From Arachis hypogaea (lineage: Eukaryota > Streptophyta > Magnoliopsida > Fabales > Fabaceae), in the NCBI RefSeq assembly GCF_003086295.3, contig NC_092050.1, positions 154,014,699 through 154,078,698 of the forward strand: 64,000 nt of DNA, given 5' to 3'. Position 1 is the stretch's first letter; every line of letters starts with the position of its first letter. The notes under the pieces were generated by a model. That model was given only the letters and a program-made list of their open reading frames with translations, made no database searches and was not told the DNA's origin. Made by a program: the position numbers and the translations under genes. This document shows positions 45,185 to 58,107 of this stretch, piece after piece.

Positions 45185-45965
45185 TAAGTATGAATATTAT
45201 TAATATTTTGATAATTAAAAACCACATTCAATTTTTTAATTTTATTTTTTATAAATCATGACAACATGTATTTTCAACAATATTATTACAACTAAATGAT
45301 ATTAAAAAAATGTAAATCGTTGAAAAAAAATGATATATAAGTGACAAAGAAACTATATAACTTATGAATACAATCACACAATCATCTAATACATATGTTT
45401 AGCAAATTAAAAAAAAAAAAAAACTATGGTCATCAACCAAATTCTAGTTGTGCATAAAATTAACAAGAATGGGGAGGGAGAAAGAGAAAGAAGTATGAAA
45501 TTATGTTAGAGGAGATAAAGAAAATGTGTAAAGTAAATGTTGATTTATATAATAAATATTATTAATGTTGTGATAATTAAAAACGACATTCAATTTTTTA
45601 ATTTTATTTTTCATGAACCATGACAACATATATTTTTAATAATATTATTACAACTAAATGATATTAAAAAATTATAAATTGTTGAAAGGAAAAAGAAGTG
45701 ATACGACAAAGACACTATCTAACTCATGAATATAATTACATAAAGAAATAGAAAAATTAATAAATACAATCACACAATCACCTAATACATATGTTTAGCA
45801 AATTGGAAAATAAAAACTATAGTCATCAACCAAATTTCAGTTGTGCAAAAAATTAGTAAGAATGAAGAGAAAGAAGGAGAAAGAAAAAGAGGTATGAGAT
45901 TATGTGAGAGGAGATAAAGAAAATATGTAAAGTGAATATTAATTTATATAGTAAATATAAAAATG
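45185..45965. repeat. direct tandem duplication, two ~385-bp units
   Basis: 45185-45550 and 45551-45965 share the same order of words: cattcaattttttaatttta, attacaactaaatgatatta, cctaatacatatgtttagca, and a GA-rich stretch ending gaggagataaagaaaat. Non-coding. It lies in the insert that separates YSL-C from its presumed promoter block. Confidence 0.8.
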
Positions 45966-46340
45966 AGTAATGAGTACGAAAGGAAAAGAGAAGAAATTAA
46001 ATTTTAATTAAATTTATACTTATTAAAAAAATTAATATTAACATTGAAAGTAATTATATAAATTAGTTACTTAATCTGAAGTGGCACAATAGTAGAAAAC
46101 TAAAAAACTAATAATATATTTAGAAATTGTCTTAAGCTCTATTTTAATATATTTAATATATTACTAATAGATATATAGGTACTTGTTTTAAAAGAATTCA
46201 GTACATGGTACAAACGATAGGAATTTGATGAGTGAATGTGGTAACTATGAGTTTGGAATATGCATGATGAATTCATTGAGCAATTGACCATGTATAAATG
46301 GACATTGACTTCATCACTGTACTAGTAGAGAGATAAAGAG

Positions 46341-46382
46341 CATGTGAACGTAATCACTAGTTGGTGTCTCAAAAGTCACAGG
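46341..46382 (-). promoter_or_regulatory. conserved YSL upstream block, stranded 2.2 kb from YSL-C
   Basis: Shares catgtgaacgtaatcactag and ttggtgtctcaaaagtcaca with 8997-9057. The MITE and the tandem duplication now separate it from the YSL-C start. Confidence 0.45.
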
Positions 46383-46389
46383 TCTGCTA

Positions 46390-47145
46390 GTAATCATGCA
46401 GAATCTGTTTTTATTGGTTGACACTTTAGTCCAAGTTAGTTAAAAAATAAAAATACTCTATTTCCCATTATATATTTATTCTTTTAGTTGTGCTTTTATA
46501 ATTTTGAGAAAATACAATTAATAAATATAGCAGAACTGAGTTCAGGCTTGAGCACAAAAACATAGACTAGTGATTGAAATAAAATCTAACTGACATACAT
46601 ACTCCAAAGGTTGTCAATAATTTATGTGGTGTGAATTGGCAGAGAATAATATTCCACGGATTGGACTGGATTTGGAATTTACAACCAAAAGGGACACAAA
46701 ATGGAGCATGTTATGGTCACTTTTACTGAGAACTACTTGTTGGTAATAATGTAACTTTGTCTTGAAGTTTTATAAAACTGCATCAAGGAGGAGGCTCACA
46801 CAAGCAAAGGGGGGCAATGGCCCTCCCAAGTCCCAACCTTTCAAATTTAAACACAAATTATATGTATTTTCCAGTTTAACAATCCCCACCCCCCCCCCCC
46901 CTCCTTCCCGGCGCGAGGGAGGGGGAGGGGGGGTGGCTGCTGCCACCGTAGTCACCCCTGTGCCCCTTACAAATTCCAGATGAAAATGATTTTTGAAGCC
47001 TCAAATGACACACATGGAAACATATACTAGCTAATATATCTTGATATAACATCATACATCAACAAGTTTTGCAGCTTTGCTTCACAAATTTACAAGGCAA
47101 TAACATGCATTAAGACTTTCATAAGATACTAAACCCATATCAATT
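46390..47145. other. spacer downstream of YSL-D with a C-run/G-run hairpin
   Basis: No gene. Positions 46886-46935 hold runs of C, then ccttcccggcgcgaggga, then runs of G, a near-perfect inverted repeat able to form a hairpin, and G-quadruplex on one strand with i-motif on the other. A loosely similar G-rich stretch (cttgccgggagaggggg) occurs at about 485-506. Confidence 0.6.
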
Positions 47146-47774
47146 TTAACCTGAAACCGTTAAGAAAGTATCTACCTTAGCATTAGTGGCCCTAGACAAG
47201 AATTTCATACAAATAGGCGGTTTAACTCCAGCAAGAGCAAGAATTGAAGCAGGTAGAGTCCATATTCCATCGCCGCATATCAAACCAGAAGCTACAGCCG
47301 GTCCAAAAGCATCTGCCTTGGCCTTGTTTACCTTTTCCCACACAAACAATACCAGGCTTCCAACACACATATCAATGGCAAAGTAGGATCCTAGATAGAA
47401 TGGTATTGCCATAGCCATTGGAAGTGGTATGAACCTCCCTCTCTTACCCAAGCAATCTTTAATCAAGTTTATCAGTATGGCAGAACCAAAGAAGATATAA
47501 CAAAGCAACAGGCAATTTTGTGGTAGTGTCTTAAAGCCTTGCACCCCCAATATCGCCATGTTACGGTACACTATTGCGTACGGGGCAGGGTATTCGCTTT
47601 TATGTGTCCCAAGATCAGGAAATGCCTTGTAGAAAATCCAAAAGACACTAGGGGATATAATACAACCCATTGTTGTACCAATAATTTGGCTCACAAACAT
47701 GGAGCGAGGTGAAGCGAGGGTAAGGTAGCCAGTCTTAAAATCCTGCATCAAGTCAGAAGCTGTGGAAACAATCT

Positions 47775-48191
47775 TGTTGGGAATAAGACACAATTCCCCC
47801 TTGAGAAAACACCTTTGACAGAGAAATAAAATAGACACAATCACAACACAAGAATTTAACGTGGAAACTCCAATTACCGGAGAAAAAACCACGGCCGTTG
47901 TCAAATGACAACCAGAGAATATCACTATGTGAAAATTGTTACAACACATAGACTTCTTTCTCTCACCGGCACCCCAGTACACCCACACTCTTTCAAAGCA
48001 AATATCTAACTACACCTCACAACACTCTCTAATCAAAGAGTACAGAGGAAAAGAAAAATCAGATACAAGCTTAAAGTGTTTCTGACTGGTGCAAAAACAA
48101 ATGGAGAACTTAGCCTCATATTTATAGCCTAGGCCACCCACTCCATTTGCTATCCTAAGCAATGTGGGACTAATTCAACCAAATCCTAACA
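47775..48191 (-). repeat. 3' LTR (417 bp) of the element in YSL-D
   Basis: Reads identically, by eye, to the LTR at 48993-49409. An open frame starting at 47988 runs out of this LTR straight into YSL exon 6 in frame. Confidence 0.92.
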
Positions 48192-48992
48192 ATCTCCACC
48201 TTGATTGAAATAGTCACACATCTTCAGCTTCCATTGTCAACACCGACAATTCTTTGCTGCCATTGTCTATACCGACAATCATAGTTCAGAGAACTATCAT
48301 ACTCCACCATGAAAGTATACTCACTTGGAATTAGACCACTCCAAGAATTTCGCCTTGGTACAGATCGAAACCTTGCTGAAAATTCATGGTGCAACTTCCA
48401 AATTGGCTTTTCCTGGAAGTTCTTCAGCCATCGACCTAACTCCGCCACACACCTTGCATCTCAACGCCAACCAATGCCCGTGTGCAATTGTGGACCCGAT
48501 TGCCACAACTTATCCTTATCCATGGCAGTGCGGTAATACCATGAGGATACTTCTTGTCTTCTAGAGAACATCATCTTCTCTCATAGAGAGAGCAACCAGA
48601 GATCTTCTCCTTCAACGCCTTGTGCAAACCTGATTGTATCAACACATCCTTGACTTGTACTTGCCACAAGCCAAAATTGATTCTTCCATCAAATTTCTCT
48701 ATTTCAAGCTTCACAGCACTTGAATATCCTGACATTGTTGCAACCGTATACTGGAATATTATAACTCAACTGTAGACCGTGCACTAGGAAGGGTCCCCAG
48801 GAAAGAGAGGTGGGTCACAATGGACACACTTAAATACCAAGTCTTTCCTTAGCCAGAACCTTTTCCAAACTGCACTCTCACAGAGTCACACTGCCTTCCA
48901 GCAACAACAACAGCAACCAAAGAGATTAGACTAGGCTGCAACCACAGAGCATACTAAGAATAAATCCCACCGAACCAGGCTCTGATACCACT

Positions 48993-49409
48993 TGTTGGGA
49001 ATAAGACACAATTCCCCCTTGAGAAAACACCTTTGACAGAGAAATAAAATAGACACAATCACAACACAAGAATTTAACGTGGAAACTCCAATTACCGGAG
49101 AAAAAACCACGGCCGTTGTCAAATGACAACCAGAGAATATCACTATGTGAAAATTGTTACAACACATAGACTTCTTTCTCTCACCGGCACCCCAGTACAC
49201 CCACACTCTTTCAAAGCAAATATCTAACTACACCTCACAACACTCTCTAATCAAAGAGTACAGAGGAAAAGAAAAATCAGATACAAGCTTAAAGTGTTTC
49301 TGACTGGTGCAAAAACAAATGGAGAACTTAGCCTCATATTTATAGCCTAGGCCACCCACTCCATTTGCTATCCTAAGCAATGTGGGACTAATTCAACCAA
49401 ATCCTAACA
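48993..49409 (-). repeat. 5' LTR (417 bp) of the element in YSL-D
   Basis: Same length and apparently the same sequence as 47775-48191. The primer-binding site is adjacent at its lower-coordinate side. Confidence 0.92.
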
Positions 49410-52400
49410 ACAATGTTCATCATCACTCCACAAGCTGCAAGGCCAGCTATAACTCCACCATGTGATGAACCAGCCCATGCTCCAATTGTGAAGATTGCAA
49501 GCTTTCCGTAGGTGGATGCAAGTGACCAATCTGTTAGCCCACAGCCATAAGCATTGCAGAATGCTAAGGTGGGAGCAACGAGGTAGATAACAATTATGTA
49601 GTACCACTTTAGTTGGTGAAATATGTGTGGCAAAGTGGCTGTAGAGATGGCAGCAATAGCAACATAGCCCCCAATGGCGAACCATGTGGGAATCTGATCT
49701 TTAAGAAAGACTTGGGTACGCCGCTCATCATCATAAGATAGCTGAGGAGTTGAGGGAGAGTCTTGACCAGCAACAGGGAGAACATTCTCCTTTTGTTTAT
49801 CACGAATTTGAGTATACAATCCCAAAAATGTATGGCTTAGCACCTTGACAAAGTTATATAATCCATCTCCCAGGATCATGGCTATGGCTATAAACACCTG
49901 ACCACAAGGTTTAAAATAAATTCAATTAATAGGTAGACTAATAGAAGTGTAAAATAAAAATAGAACTTTAGCGTCTGCAATCTGGAAAGTTAGAATTGGA
50001 AGTATAAAGGAGTTCTGTATCATCATGCAGAAATTATAAAAATACATAGATATTCATGATTCCTGATTTCTGCCACTTCCAATCCATTATCCAGAAAATT
50101 GTCTCCTCCTCTTAAGTCCCTATTGTACTTTTGTTACTGGAATGTTGCTTCAAAGTAATGTGGAATAGCTCACAGGACTTACCCTATAACCTTGAATGCC
50201 GTGAAGGCTACTTTCACCAAGGCCCTTAGGATACCAATCACCCTCTTTGTTCTTTATGAGTGGCCACATTACACCCCATGAAAGAATTCCTCCAAGCAGC
50301 ACCGATATATTTATGATGTAGGGGCAAATCATTCCCACTCCAACATAGATTGCAGAGAAATCAAAGAAGAACCTGAAAATAAGTAAAGGTTGGATTTATG
50401 TGTCCAAAGTCTTATGGGAATTGAGTTAACTGGAAATAGTATTATATTTAAGCACATTTTCATCTTGACATTAATAAAGATGTAAATGACTGACAACATA
50501 CTTGTTCTCGAATGCTTTGAGCCCCAATGTCGGGAAGGCTTGAAATCCACAATCATCAGTAGCTGTGTAGAACCATTGAAAGAAACCCCATAGGAAACTC
50601 AAACTGAAGAATTTTCCCAACACTTTCACTTGCTTCCTGTAAGAGTAGAAAAGAAAAACTAAGTTTGGATGCCTAACTTTCATGTAGTTAATTCTAGTAA
50701 AAAAGAGTTTGCTAAGATGACTACTTGGCTAATTTGGCTCCCTGAGGTGTGTGGAAGCTGTTGATAAGATGAGCAGTTGCAGTACCACTTGGATATGTCA
50801 GTTTGAAATCAATAACCATAATCTGCAACCAACAATTGAAGCAGCTTACTCAAGTCTATGGAAGATAAGATACTGAAAAAAAATTGCTGATGAGATAAAA
50901 GGTAAAACTCTGCTGATTTTTGACATTGGCATATTTCTTTTCAAATTTATTAGGAATAAAATGGAACTTGTACCAAAAAATGGTGATTTGATCTTATAAT
51001 AAAATGCAAAAGTAATGGATATTGCAGTCAATATTTTGAGAGTTTGCCATACCTTTCTTAGAGGTACAACGGAGAAGAGGCCAAGAAAGCTAACAACAAA
51101 TAGAAAAGCAATTATCCACCCTAAACTTGGGTTCTTATAATCACTGGTGTCTGAAGATTGATCAGCAACCCTTTTACTCATTCCAAAGAGGTAACTCCCA
51201 AATCCTCCTGTCAACACAAATTCAACCACAAAATCCGCCTATTATGAGATCAAGAAAAGAATAATTCTATGTAGTATGTCCATGCATAAAATTTAATCTA
51301 CAAAAGAAAAAGTTCCTAGCAAGGTCCATCCATATGAAGCTTCCTAATTCTTATCATGCTTTCATGGTAATTTTCGTAATTTTTATTGAATGATAACATA
51401 AAATTATTTTAAACTATTAGTGCATGAAAATTAGTCACACAGAAAGCTGGTCCTGGCTGAAAGAAAGATTAGTTTATCCCCACACATGCATATCATGTCT
51501 CGTTCTAGGTAAACTATGTTTACTTAAATTGATAGAAGACATCAGCTTTTACTCAATCTTAAATTCATATTTCATCAGCAGTTATTTCAAACTGTCACAC
51601 TTTTAGTTTACTTTTCAGTGTATAAAACTATGAACTGTTGTTGAACCCTAAACAATGCATTCACATTTAGCATGATTTGGCTTCTATGCCAACTGTACCC
51701 TTCATATTTTTAGCAAAATTAAATTATCATGTCTTCTTAATATAGTCCAACGTTTTTATTTATTAAAAGTTTCTTGGTAAGTTGAAATACGACAGCAAGA
51801 AACCTCATATTTCAGGGCATGGACAAAAATTTCCGCTTTTGCAGCTTCTATCCTGTTGATATTCCATTTTTTTCTTTCACATGTTGTAGAATTAGTAGGC
51901 AGCTGTATGACAGTGACAGATAATAACTTTGACAACAAAAGATTGTGATATCATCCACCCTAAAATTTCTCCAAGCCAGTCAAATCGAGTTAACTGACTC
52001 CAAAAAATTTTGTTTGGGAGAGGGGGCAAGGAAGAAGAGAGAAAGAGTTATAGGTAACAATATTTGCCAGAATACAAACAACAACATTGACTTGGTAATT
52101 ATGTGGTTTATGTGGTTAAAAGTTGATAGCATACATAATTAACTACTCTAGTCCTTTGATCTTTAACCTGGTTTTACTATGCCAAAATCCAAATACATCT
52201 TCATCAATCAACTGTCATATCAGAAGTACTCCCTCCCTCCAACACATGGTAGCTAATGATGTATTTGGATATATTGAGAAGTTAATGATGTATTTGGATA
52301 TAACTGTTGTCACAAACAACAGATATTGCTGGGCCAAGGCCCAAGGGTGTAAGTATTAAGAACTTCTTGTCAATTTCAAACCAAAGAAGCATAGTATACA

Positions 52401-53290
52401 GATTAATTCACATTCAACTATCAAGATTCTAGCCATGAAATCAGAAAAAGGGTAGCATGAATCAGAATCACTCTCCAACATGATTTTAAATTGCGGCTGC
52501 AATTGCGCTGTAAAGAAAAAAAATTGCACAAAATTGTGACAGTAATTGCAATTGCAGACCACAATTTAGAACCAAAACCAAGTTAACAAAGGCATAGAAT
52601 GAAAGAAGGTATACCACTAAAGGCTATGCCAGAGGATGCAACAACACATGTTTGGATGACAGTGTTCTCCTGCCTTGTAAAGGGTTGCTTCAACATTCCA
52701 GAACCTTGCAAGAACTTTGTCCAAATCTTGATAAAGAAGAACCCCAGAAGCCCTGCAGAGACGTTGAGTGAAGGTATAATACCAGTGGTGAGATTCAGCT
52801 TCATCACAATGAAGCTGAAGAGTATGCTGAGTACAAGGCTCACTGCAAAGGCTCTCACAGTTAACTGCTTCCTCCATGATGGAACAAGCTGGTGCTGGAA
52901 CACCCTCTCCACTGAAACCTCTTCTTCCTTCATCAGCTTCTTCTTCCCATTTTGACTGTTGTGTTCATCACCATCATCAATGGATTCAAACCCATTATTG
53001 TTATTGTTCACCACCCTTTCCTCACTTCTACTTTGTGCCATTTTTCCAAGGATATTGATGTGAGATTTGGAATCTCCAAGGATGATGAGTTGAATGAATC
53101 TTCTTGTGTAATAATTAACAGTACTTTATACTTTGGATAAGGTAGGTGTATTGGATGTAATACTAATATCTAAAGGTACCATATATGAGGAAGTATGAAG
53201 AAAAAAGTGTGGTGGGTCTCATTTAGTAATTTTCACAAATAGTTTGTGGACATCAACATCAATAAGGGAAGAAAGAGATGGCATGTGATA

Positions 53291-53335
53291 ATGTGAATGT
53301 GATCTTAAACAAGTTGTGCCTTAGAGGTCACAGCT
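53291..53335 (-). promoter_or_regulatory. conserved upstream block of YSL-D
   Basis: Diverged copy of the YSL upstream block (atgtgaatgtgatc, aagttgtgccttagaggtca). A TATA-like tttatactt lies near 53122-53130, about 80 bp before the ATG, close to the spacing in YSL-B. Confidence 0.4.
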
Positions 53336-53339
53336 AAGC

Positions 53340-56300
53340 TAACAAGTCAATGTAGTGAGAGAGAGTGGGATTGACTAGAACACTGTTGTTGTTAGTGTGG
53401 GGACTCTTGATTTGGATTATAACAACACATTTCAGATTTGTGTACTCATTTTTTAACATTCTCTTCTGATCTCTGAATTTATCACTACTCCTAAAAAGGA
53501 TAAAATGATGGAAAGGAAAAATATAAACTACAAAATAGATTTTGGTAATAACATAAATTTTCAGATTTTATTTGTGAAATAGTATCACCGGTCAAATCTT
53601 TTTAATAAATATATATAACAAATAGAGAGACTTTTTTTAAAACTAAATAAATTAAATTCCATATTAGTACTGATATACATTTTTAAAATTATTTACTTTT
53701 TTTTTACAGTGATACTTATCTCATTGTGACCGCAAACAAAATAAATACATACATATCTTAATATAAATAAAATATGTATAACGACAAAAAAACAAGTCAT
53801 TCCGGAATATGTGTTGCGGTAATTTGAATCAATATAAAAAATAATTTTAAAAAATAATTTTTATTGATAAAATAATAATACATAATTAAATATAGATATA
53901 AAACTTCTTTTATAATTTATACTATTAGTGCTTGTATGAAAATTAAATTTGTTTAGAAATAAGAAAGGTTTTTTAAAATGATATAAAATTTTGGGTATAA
54001 AATATCATTACCGTTCAATCGCAATGAATCGTACAACTTATTAAACTTTAAATATATATGATTTAGTCATATTCTTAAACCGAATTATTTACTATAAAAA
54101 TTAAAGTGACGACTGCTTGTGGAAGGCGTTATGATATAATTAATGAATTAATTAATTATAATTTATTGCAGTTGGCATCATCTCCATTATTAGCCGTAGA
54201 TAAATGCGAGATTTCATTTGGCTTTATCTTTATTGGTCTTTTTCAACCCTATTAATAATGATATTTGTCCCCACAAATTAAATTGGATATCTTCTGCTTT
54301 TTTGTTTTGATAATAACGTGATTGTATGAGTCTATATACATTGGCATGGTAGAAATATGGGAGAATCTAGAAACCAATTAAATTATTTGTCTCCTTTTTT
54401 GAAACTTATTACAAAATGGATTATTTTTCGGTGGAAACAGTTGATAACCGAAAGTTGTTAGATAAAAATTTAGTTAAATTATTTAAATTATTTAACGATT
54501 TTCAACTATCAACTTCACGTGAAGTTGACTGCATCTGAGTTTTCACGTTATTTTTATATATATTATTATGACAATGGATTGTCCCAGCAAAAAATGTTTG
54601 TGTCCTTGTTAGATCAGGCAAACATTCGTCTTATATATTTTTGTGAAATGAAAAAAAAAAAATATTTTGAATTTTAATGGAGTTGGTTCGAAAGGTAATC
54701 AAACTTTGCAAGTTTCATGTGATATACAGCTGTTTTTTTTTAATTGTTATTTTTATCGTGATCTTTGCATGCATTTGATTGGCAGGAATAATTTCTTTTA
54801 TTAGTGAGAATATTCATCTTTTATTTGTTCAACATAATAAACAAGAGCATATGGGATTCTATCCCTCGTGTTAAAAAAGGAAAAGGTAAATCAATCTCTC
54901 CACTTTATGCGATAATAATGTGAATTGCTTCTGTTTATGGCGGTTACATTGTTGACCTACTTTTTCGTTTCTCTTTTTTCATAAACAAAAATATTCAACT
55001 CACTTTTTGGTTTTAGTTCAAAAGATGGTATTCATGCCGAAAAAGATTATTCACAACATGACAAGAGAGAACATTAACAAGATAAATAGTAGTATAAAAT
55101 ATCAAAGACTTAATTATTAGATCAATTGTATGGAACTAGGTAATCTTGTAGGGGAAAAAATGATAAATATAGTGTAATTTTTTTAATCACATCATATTGA
55201 TAAACGTAAATTTAATATTATTATTTATCATCCTAAGGTTTGTTCTCTAAATGAAAGCTTATGAACTATATTATAGAACAGAAATTTATTCAAAGAAGAT
55301 CGAGAAGCATCCGCTCAATTAAGATATACATACATGTCACATTCAACCTCTTTAATTTACTAAATATAATTCAAATGGGAATATTCTTAAATAAATATTC
55401 TACTCATATATATGGAATGTACCTTGGATTGATTAAATTCTTCGTTGACATGCCATATGAATTTTAATTTTTAAATAATCTCCTATATATAGCACATGAT
55501 GATGGAATGATATGATATCTCAAAAAATATAATATTTGTTTTTATTATAATACATCCACTATATAAAAATAACTAAAATATTATACTAAAAAGCAGCACC
55601 ACATATTTTTATATATATCTAAATGTACTTCACTTTTAAATATATATATCACATAACTTTAGAGATTTATTTAATGTTTTCCCCTTAAAAAACCTATTAA
55701 TCCATCATAAACTTTTTTACGCAATCACTTGTCCAATTATCCATATATAATATTTATTCGGGTTAGGTTAGATAACCAATAATTTTATTAAACAATATGA
55801 ATAACAGATTTTAAAATTGACCCAATTCAATTAAAACACACTATGTCACTAATTAAATTTAAAATTAATTTATTTTTTTAATCTTATTGTTCACATTATT
55901 CAACAATATCATTATCTATCTATATTTTTTCTATCCATAAATATGTGGTTCTATCTTCCGAACAAGTTTTTTCTTAAAAAAAAGACAAAATTATTGGAAG
56001 AACATCAACAATGGAATCTCCTTATGGAATTTAATGCATGCAAGCTAAGTGGGATAGAGACAGATTACAACATTTGATAAGGTTTGGATTATTATTGTGT
56101 GAAAGGGTGATCAAATTCTGTGTCATAATTTGGAGGTTGGCAGACATTAATATGAACGACTATATTCAGCAAAATATAACAATCATCAACTTTGCCTTTT
56201 CTTCCAAATCATTTTCTTAAACTTTATTATATTCTCTTATAATAAATATCATAAAAAGAAATACTAATCAGTATTTTAAAATCTTAAGATATAACTGATG

Positions 56301-57545
56301 ATATTTTTAGTTATATGTAGAATATAAAAATAATATAAAAGATATATAGTATACGTGAAAATCTTTTTGCAACCCCGGAGAGAATCCATCTTTAAGTGTA
56401 TTTTTTTAGTGTAATTAATATCTTTTAAAGTGTTAAATTATTTTATATTATTAACCAATCAAATTTAAGAGTTTGAATGGCTATTTCAACCAGGAGCCTT
56501 AAGTTAAATTTTAAGGAAGAACAAAAAAATCAAATTCACAATAAAAAAAAAAAAGACAAATAACAGATTTAAAGAGACTAAATTAAAATTTATACATAAT
56601 TTACTAAAAAAAATGAGGAAGGGGGGGATCCCCCATGAGGCTCCGCCTCTGATTTAAACAGTAGATAACAGTGTTAATTATAGTAAATAATGTAGTAATA
56701 CATATATTGTAACTAAAGTAAATATTATTGTCTAGTTGTAAATATTTTGTGGTCCTTTTCTTTTAATTTAATAGTTAATTACTCATTTTTATCATTGTAA
56801 TATAATCAATCATTTTTGGTCAATCAATACCTCTTAATGGTTCTTAGGACTAGTTCTCCCTTATTTTTAAATCATTCTTCATGGTCATTGATGACCTATC
56901 TAAAAGATTCTTAATACAGGCCACCACTGCAAGATAACGACAAGAAAATGGATTATATTTTAGAAAATACTATCCCGTAATGATATTTTCACATAAAAAT
57001 TTTTATATAGAAATAATACTGTAAATTTTTATATAGCTAGAGACAAATGTATTTAATTAAATATATCAAATTATTTAATAGTCTATAATATTATCTTTAT
57101 ATAAAATATCATCACAAAAATATTTACGTTATATTTTTGCGTACGTTAATGAAATTGAAAATTCCTCCCATTTCGAATGTTAACTGCTTCACCAATACGG
57201 TTCAAATATATTTTTAATGATTTTAAAGAAAAATATTACCTTGACAAATTATGAGAGAAATATATTTTGAATGACAAATTCAGAACATTAAGAATTTGAA
57301 ATTAAAAAATCGTGATAATTTTGTGTCTTTAATTTATTTTTTATAATTTTATTTAGAAAATTTTTCAATTTCAAAAAGTATAAACGGGTATTAAAATGGA
57401 AAAATAAATAAATAAAGTACATGGGATTTGAGTTAGTTGATATGTTGTTTGCACTACAGCTTTTTGTGTTTTTGGCACTTAAAGAATATTCAAAAATAAC
57501 TCGTCATGATAAAATCAAAGCGATAAATTCCAACAAAATCATAAT
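53340..57545. other. long AT-rich intergenic region
   Basis: About 4.2 kb with only short open frames lacking recognisable protein features. A GC-rich stretch at 56620-56655 (ggggggatcccccatgagg) looks like the end of some repeat. Nothing else stands out. Confidence 0.55.
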
Positions 57546-58107
57546 TTGCTATCATATGGAGGCTAAAGAACTTTAATATGAAAAAAAAGGTGAGTTTGTT
57601 GAAAATAAATTTTTTTTTGTGTATATAAAGGTGGGTGGATGTTACAGATACAGCAGGTGCAACACACAGGTCACGTGCTGACTAAGCACGCATGATGCAT
57701 GATGGACACATGGCGAAATCAGAAGTAACGTGTACTCTGTGTGTTGTCTACGCGGCGAGCATCTAACCAATACAGACCTTATGTTGGACACGTGTCAGGC
57801 ATGCAGGCAACACGAAACATGCGAGATGAATTGAGTTATTAAAAAGGATTTACAAACTTGCAAGAAAAGAGATGATAACCGATGGAAACATAAAATTTGA
57901 GCAATCAAACCCTCACCGGATGTATATCCGCTCTAGTCGCTCAAGTGTATAGGGTTGATTCACTTGATTCTCCTCTAATCATGCTTTCTATGATTTGTTT
58001 TTCATCTAATAATCAACAATTATTTCGAGTCCTTTGCCTATAAAAACCGAAGCTCGTTACTATTTTATTGCATTGAAAGAGAGGTGTTTTCCTCTACTGT
58101 TGGTGTA

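Larger units (their letters stand above)
47775..49409 (-). mobile_element. short non-autonomous LTR retrotransposon inserted in YSL-D exon 6
   Basis: Two 417-bp LTRs flank an 801-bp interior without coding domains. On the minus strand the LTR starts TGTTAGGATT and ends TTCCCAACA; then AG, then primer-binding site TGGTATCAGAGCC (48980-48990); a purine-rich tract AAGGTGGAGAT precedes the 3' LTR. Target duplication ACAAT lies at 47768-47772 and 49410-49414, with two extra bases CT at 47773-47774. It needs proteins from a relative to move. Confidence 0.93.
47146..53041 (-). pseudogene. YSL-D: YSL gene, otherwise intact, split by a young LTR element
   Basis: Exons: 53041-52615, 51207-51053, 50822-50725, 50636-50502, 50372-50183, and exon 6 in two parts, 49897-49410 and 47772-47146. 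All introns keep GT-AG, and the internal exon sizes (155, 98, 135, 190) equal those of YSL-A. I found no stop in any part. The sole lesion is the 1.64-kb element between codons for MMNIV and STASDLMQ. The N-terminus is Asn-rich (VNNNNNG) and lacks the His/Asp cluster of YSL-A, and the C-terminus ends TFLTVSG instead of TFLGN. As the two LTRs look identical, the loss is very recent, and other individuals may carry a working allele. A truncated protein lacking the last ~200 residues, including the final membrane spans, is expected. Confidence 0.92.

Noticed and set aside
48224..48564. Open frames in the interior of the element in YSL-D
   Set aside because: Short, overlapping on both strands and without retroviral motifs; the interior looks non-coding.
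55261..56220. Small plus-strand open frames in the right-hand intergenic region
   Set aside because: Composition is AT-driven, with no domain, signal or homologue I recognise.
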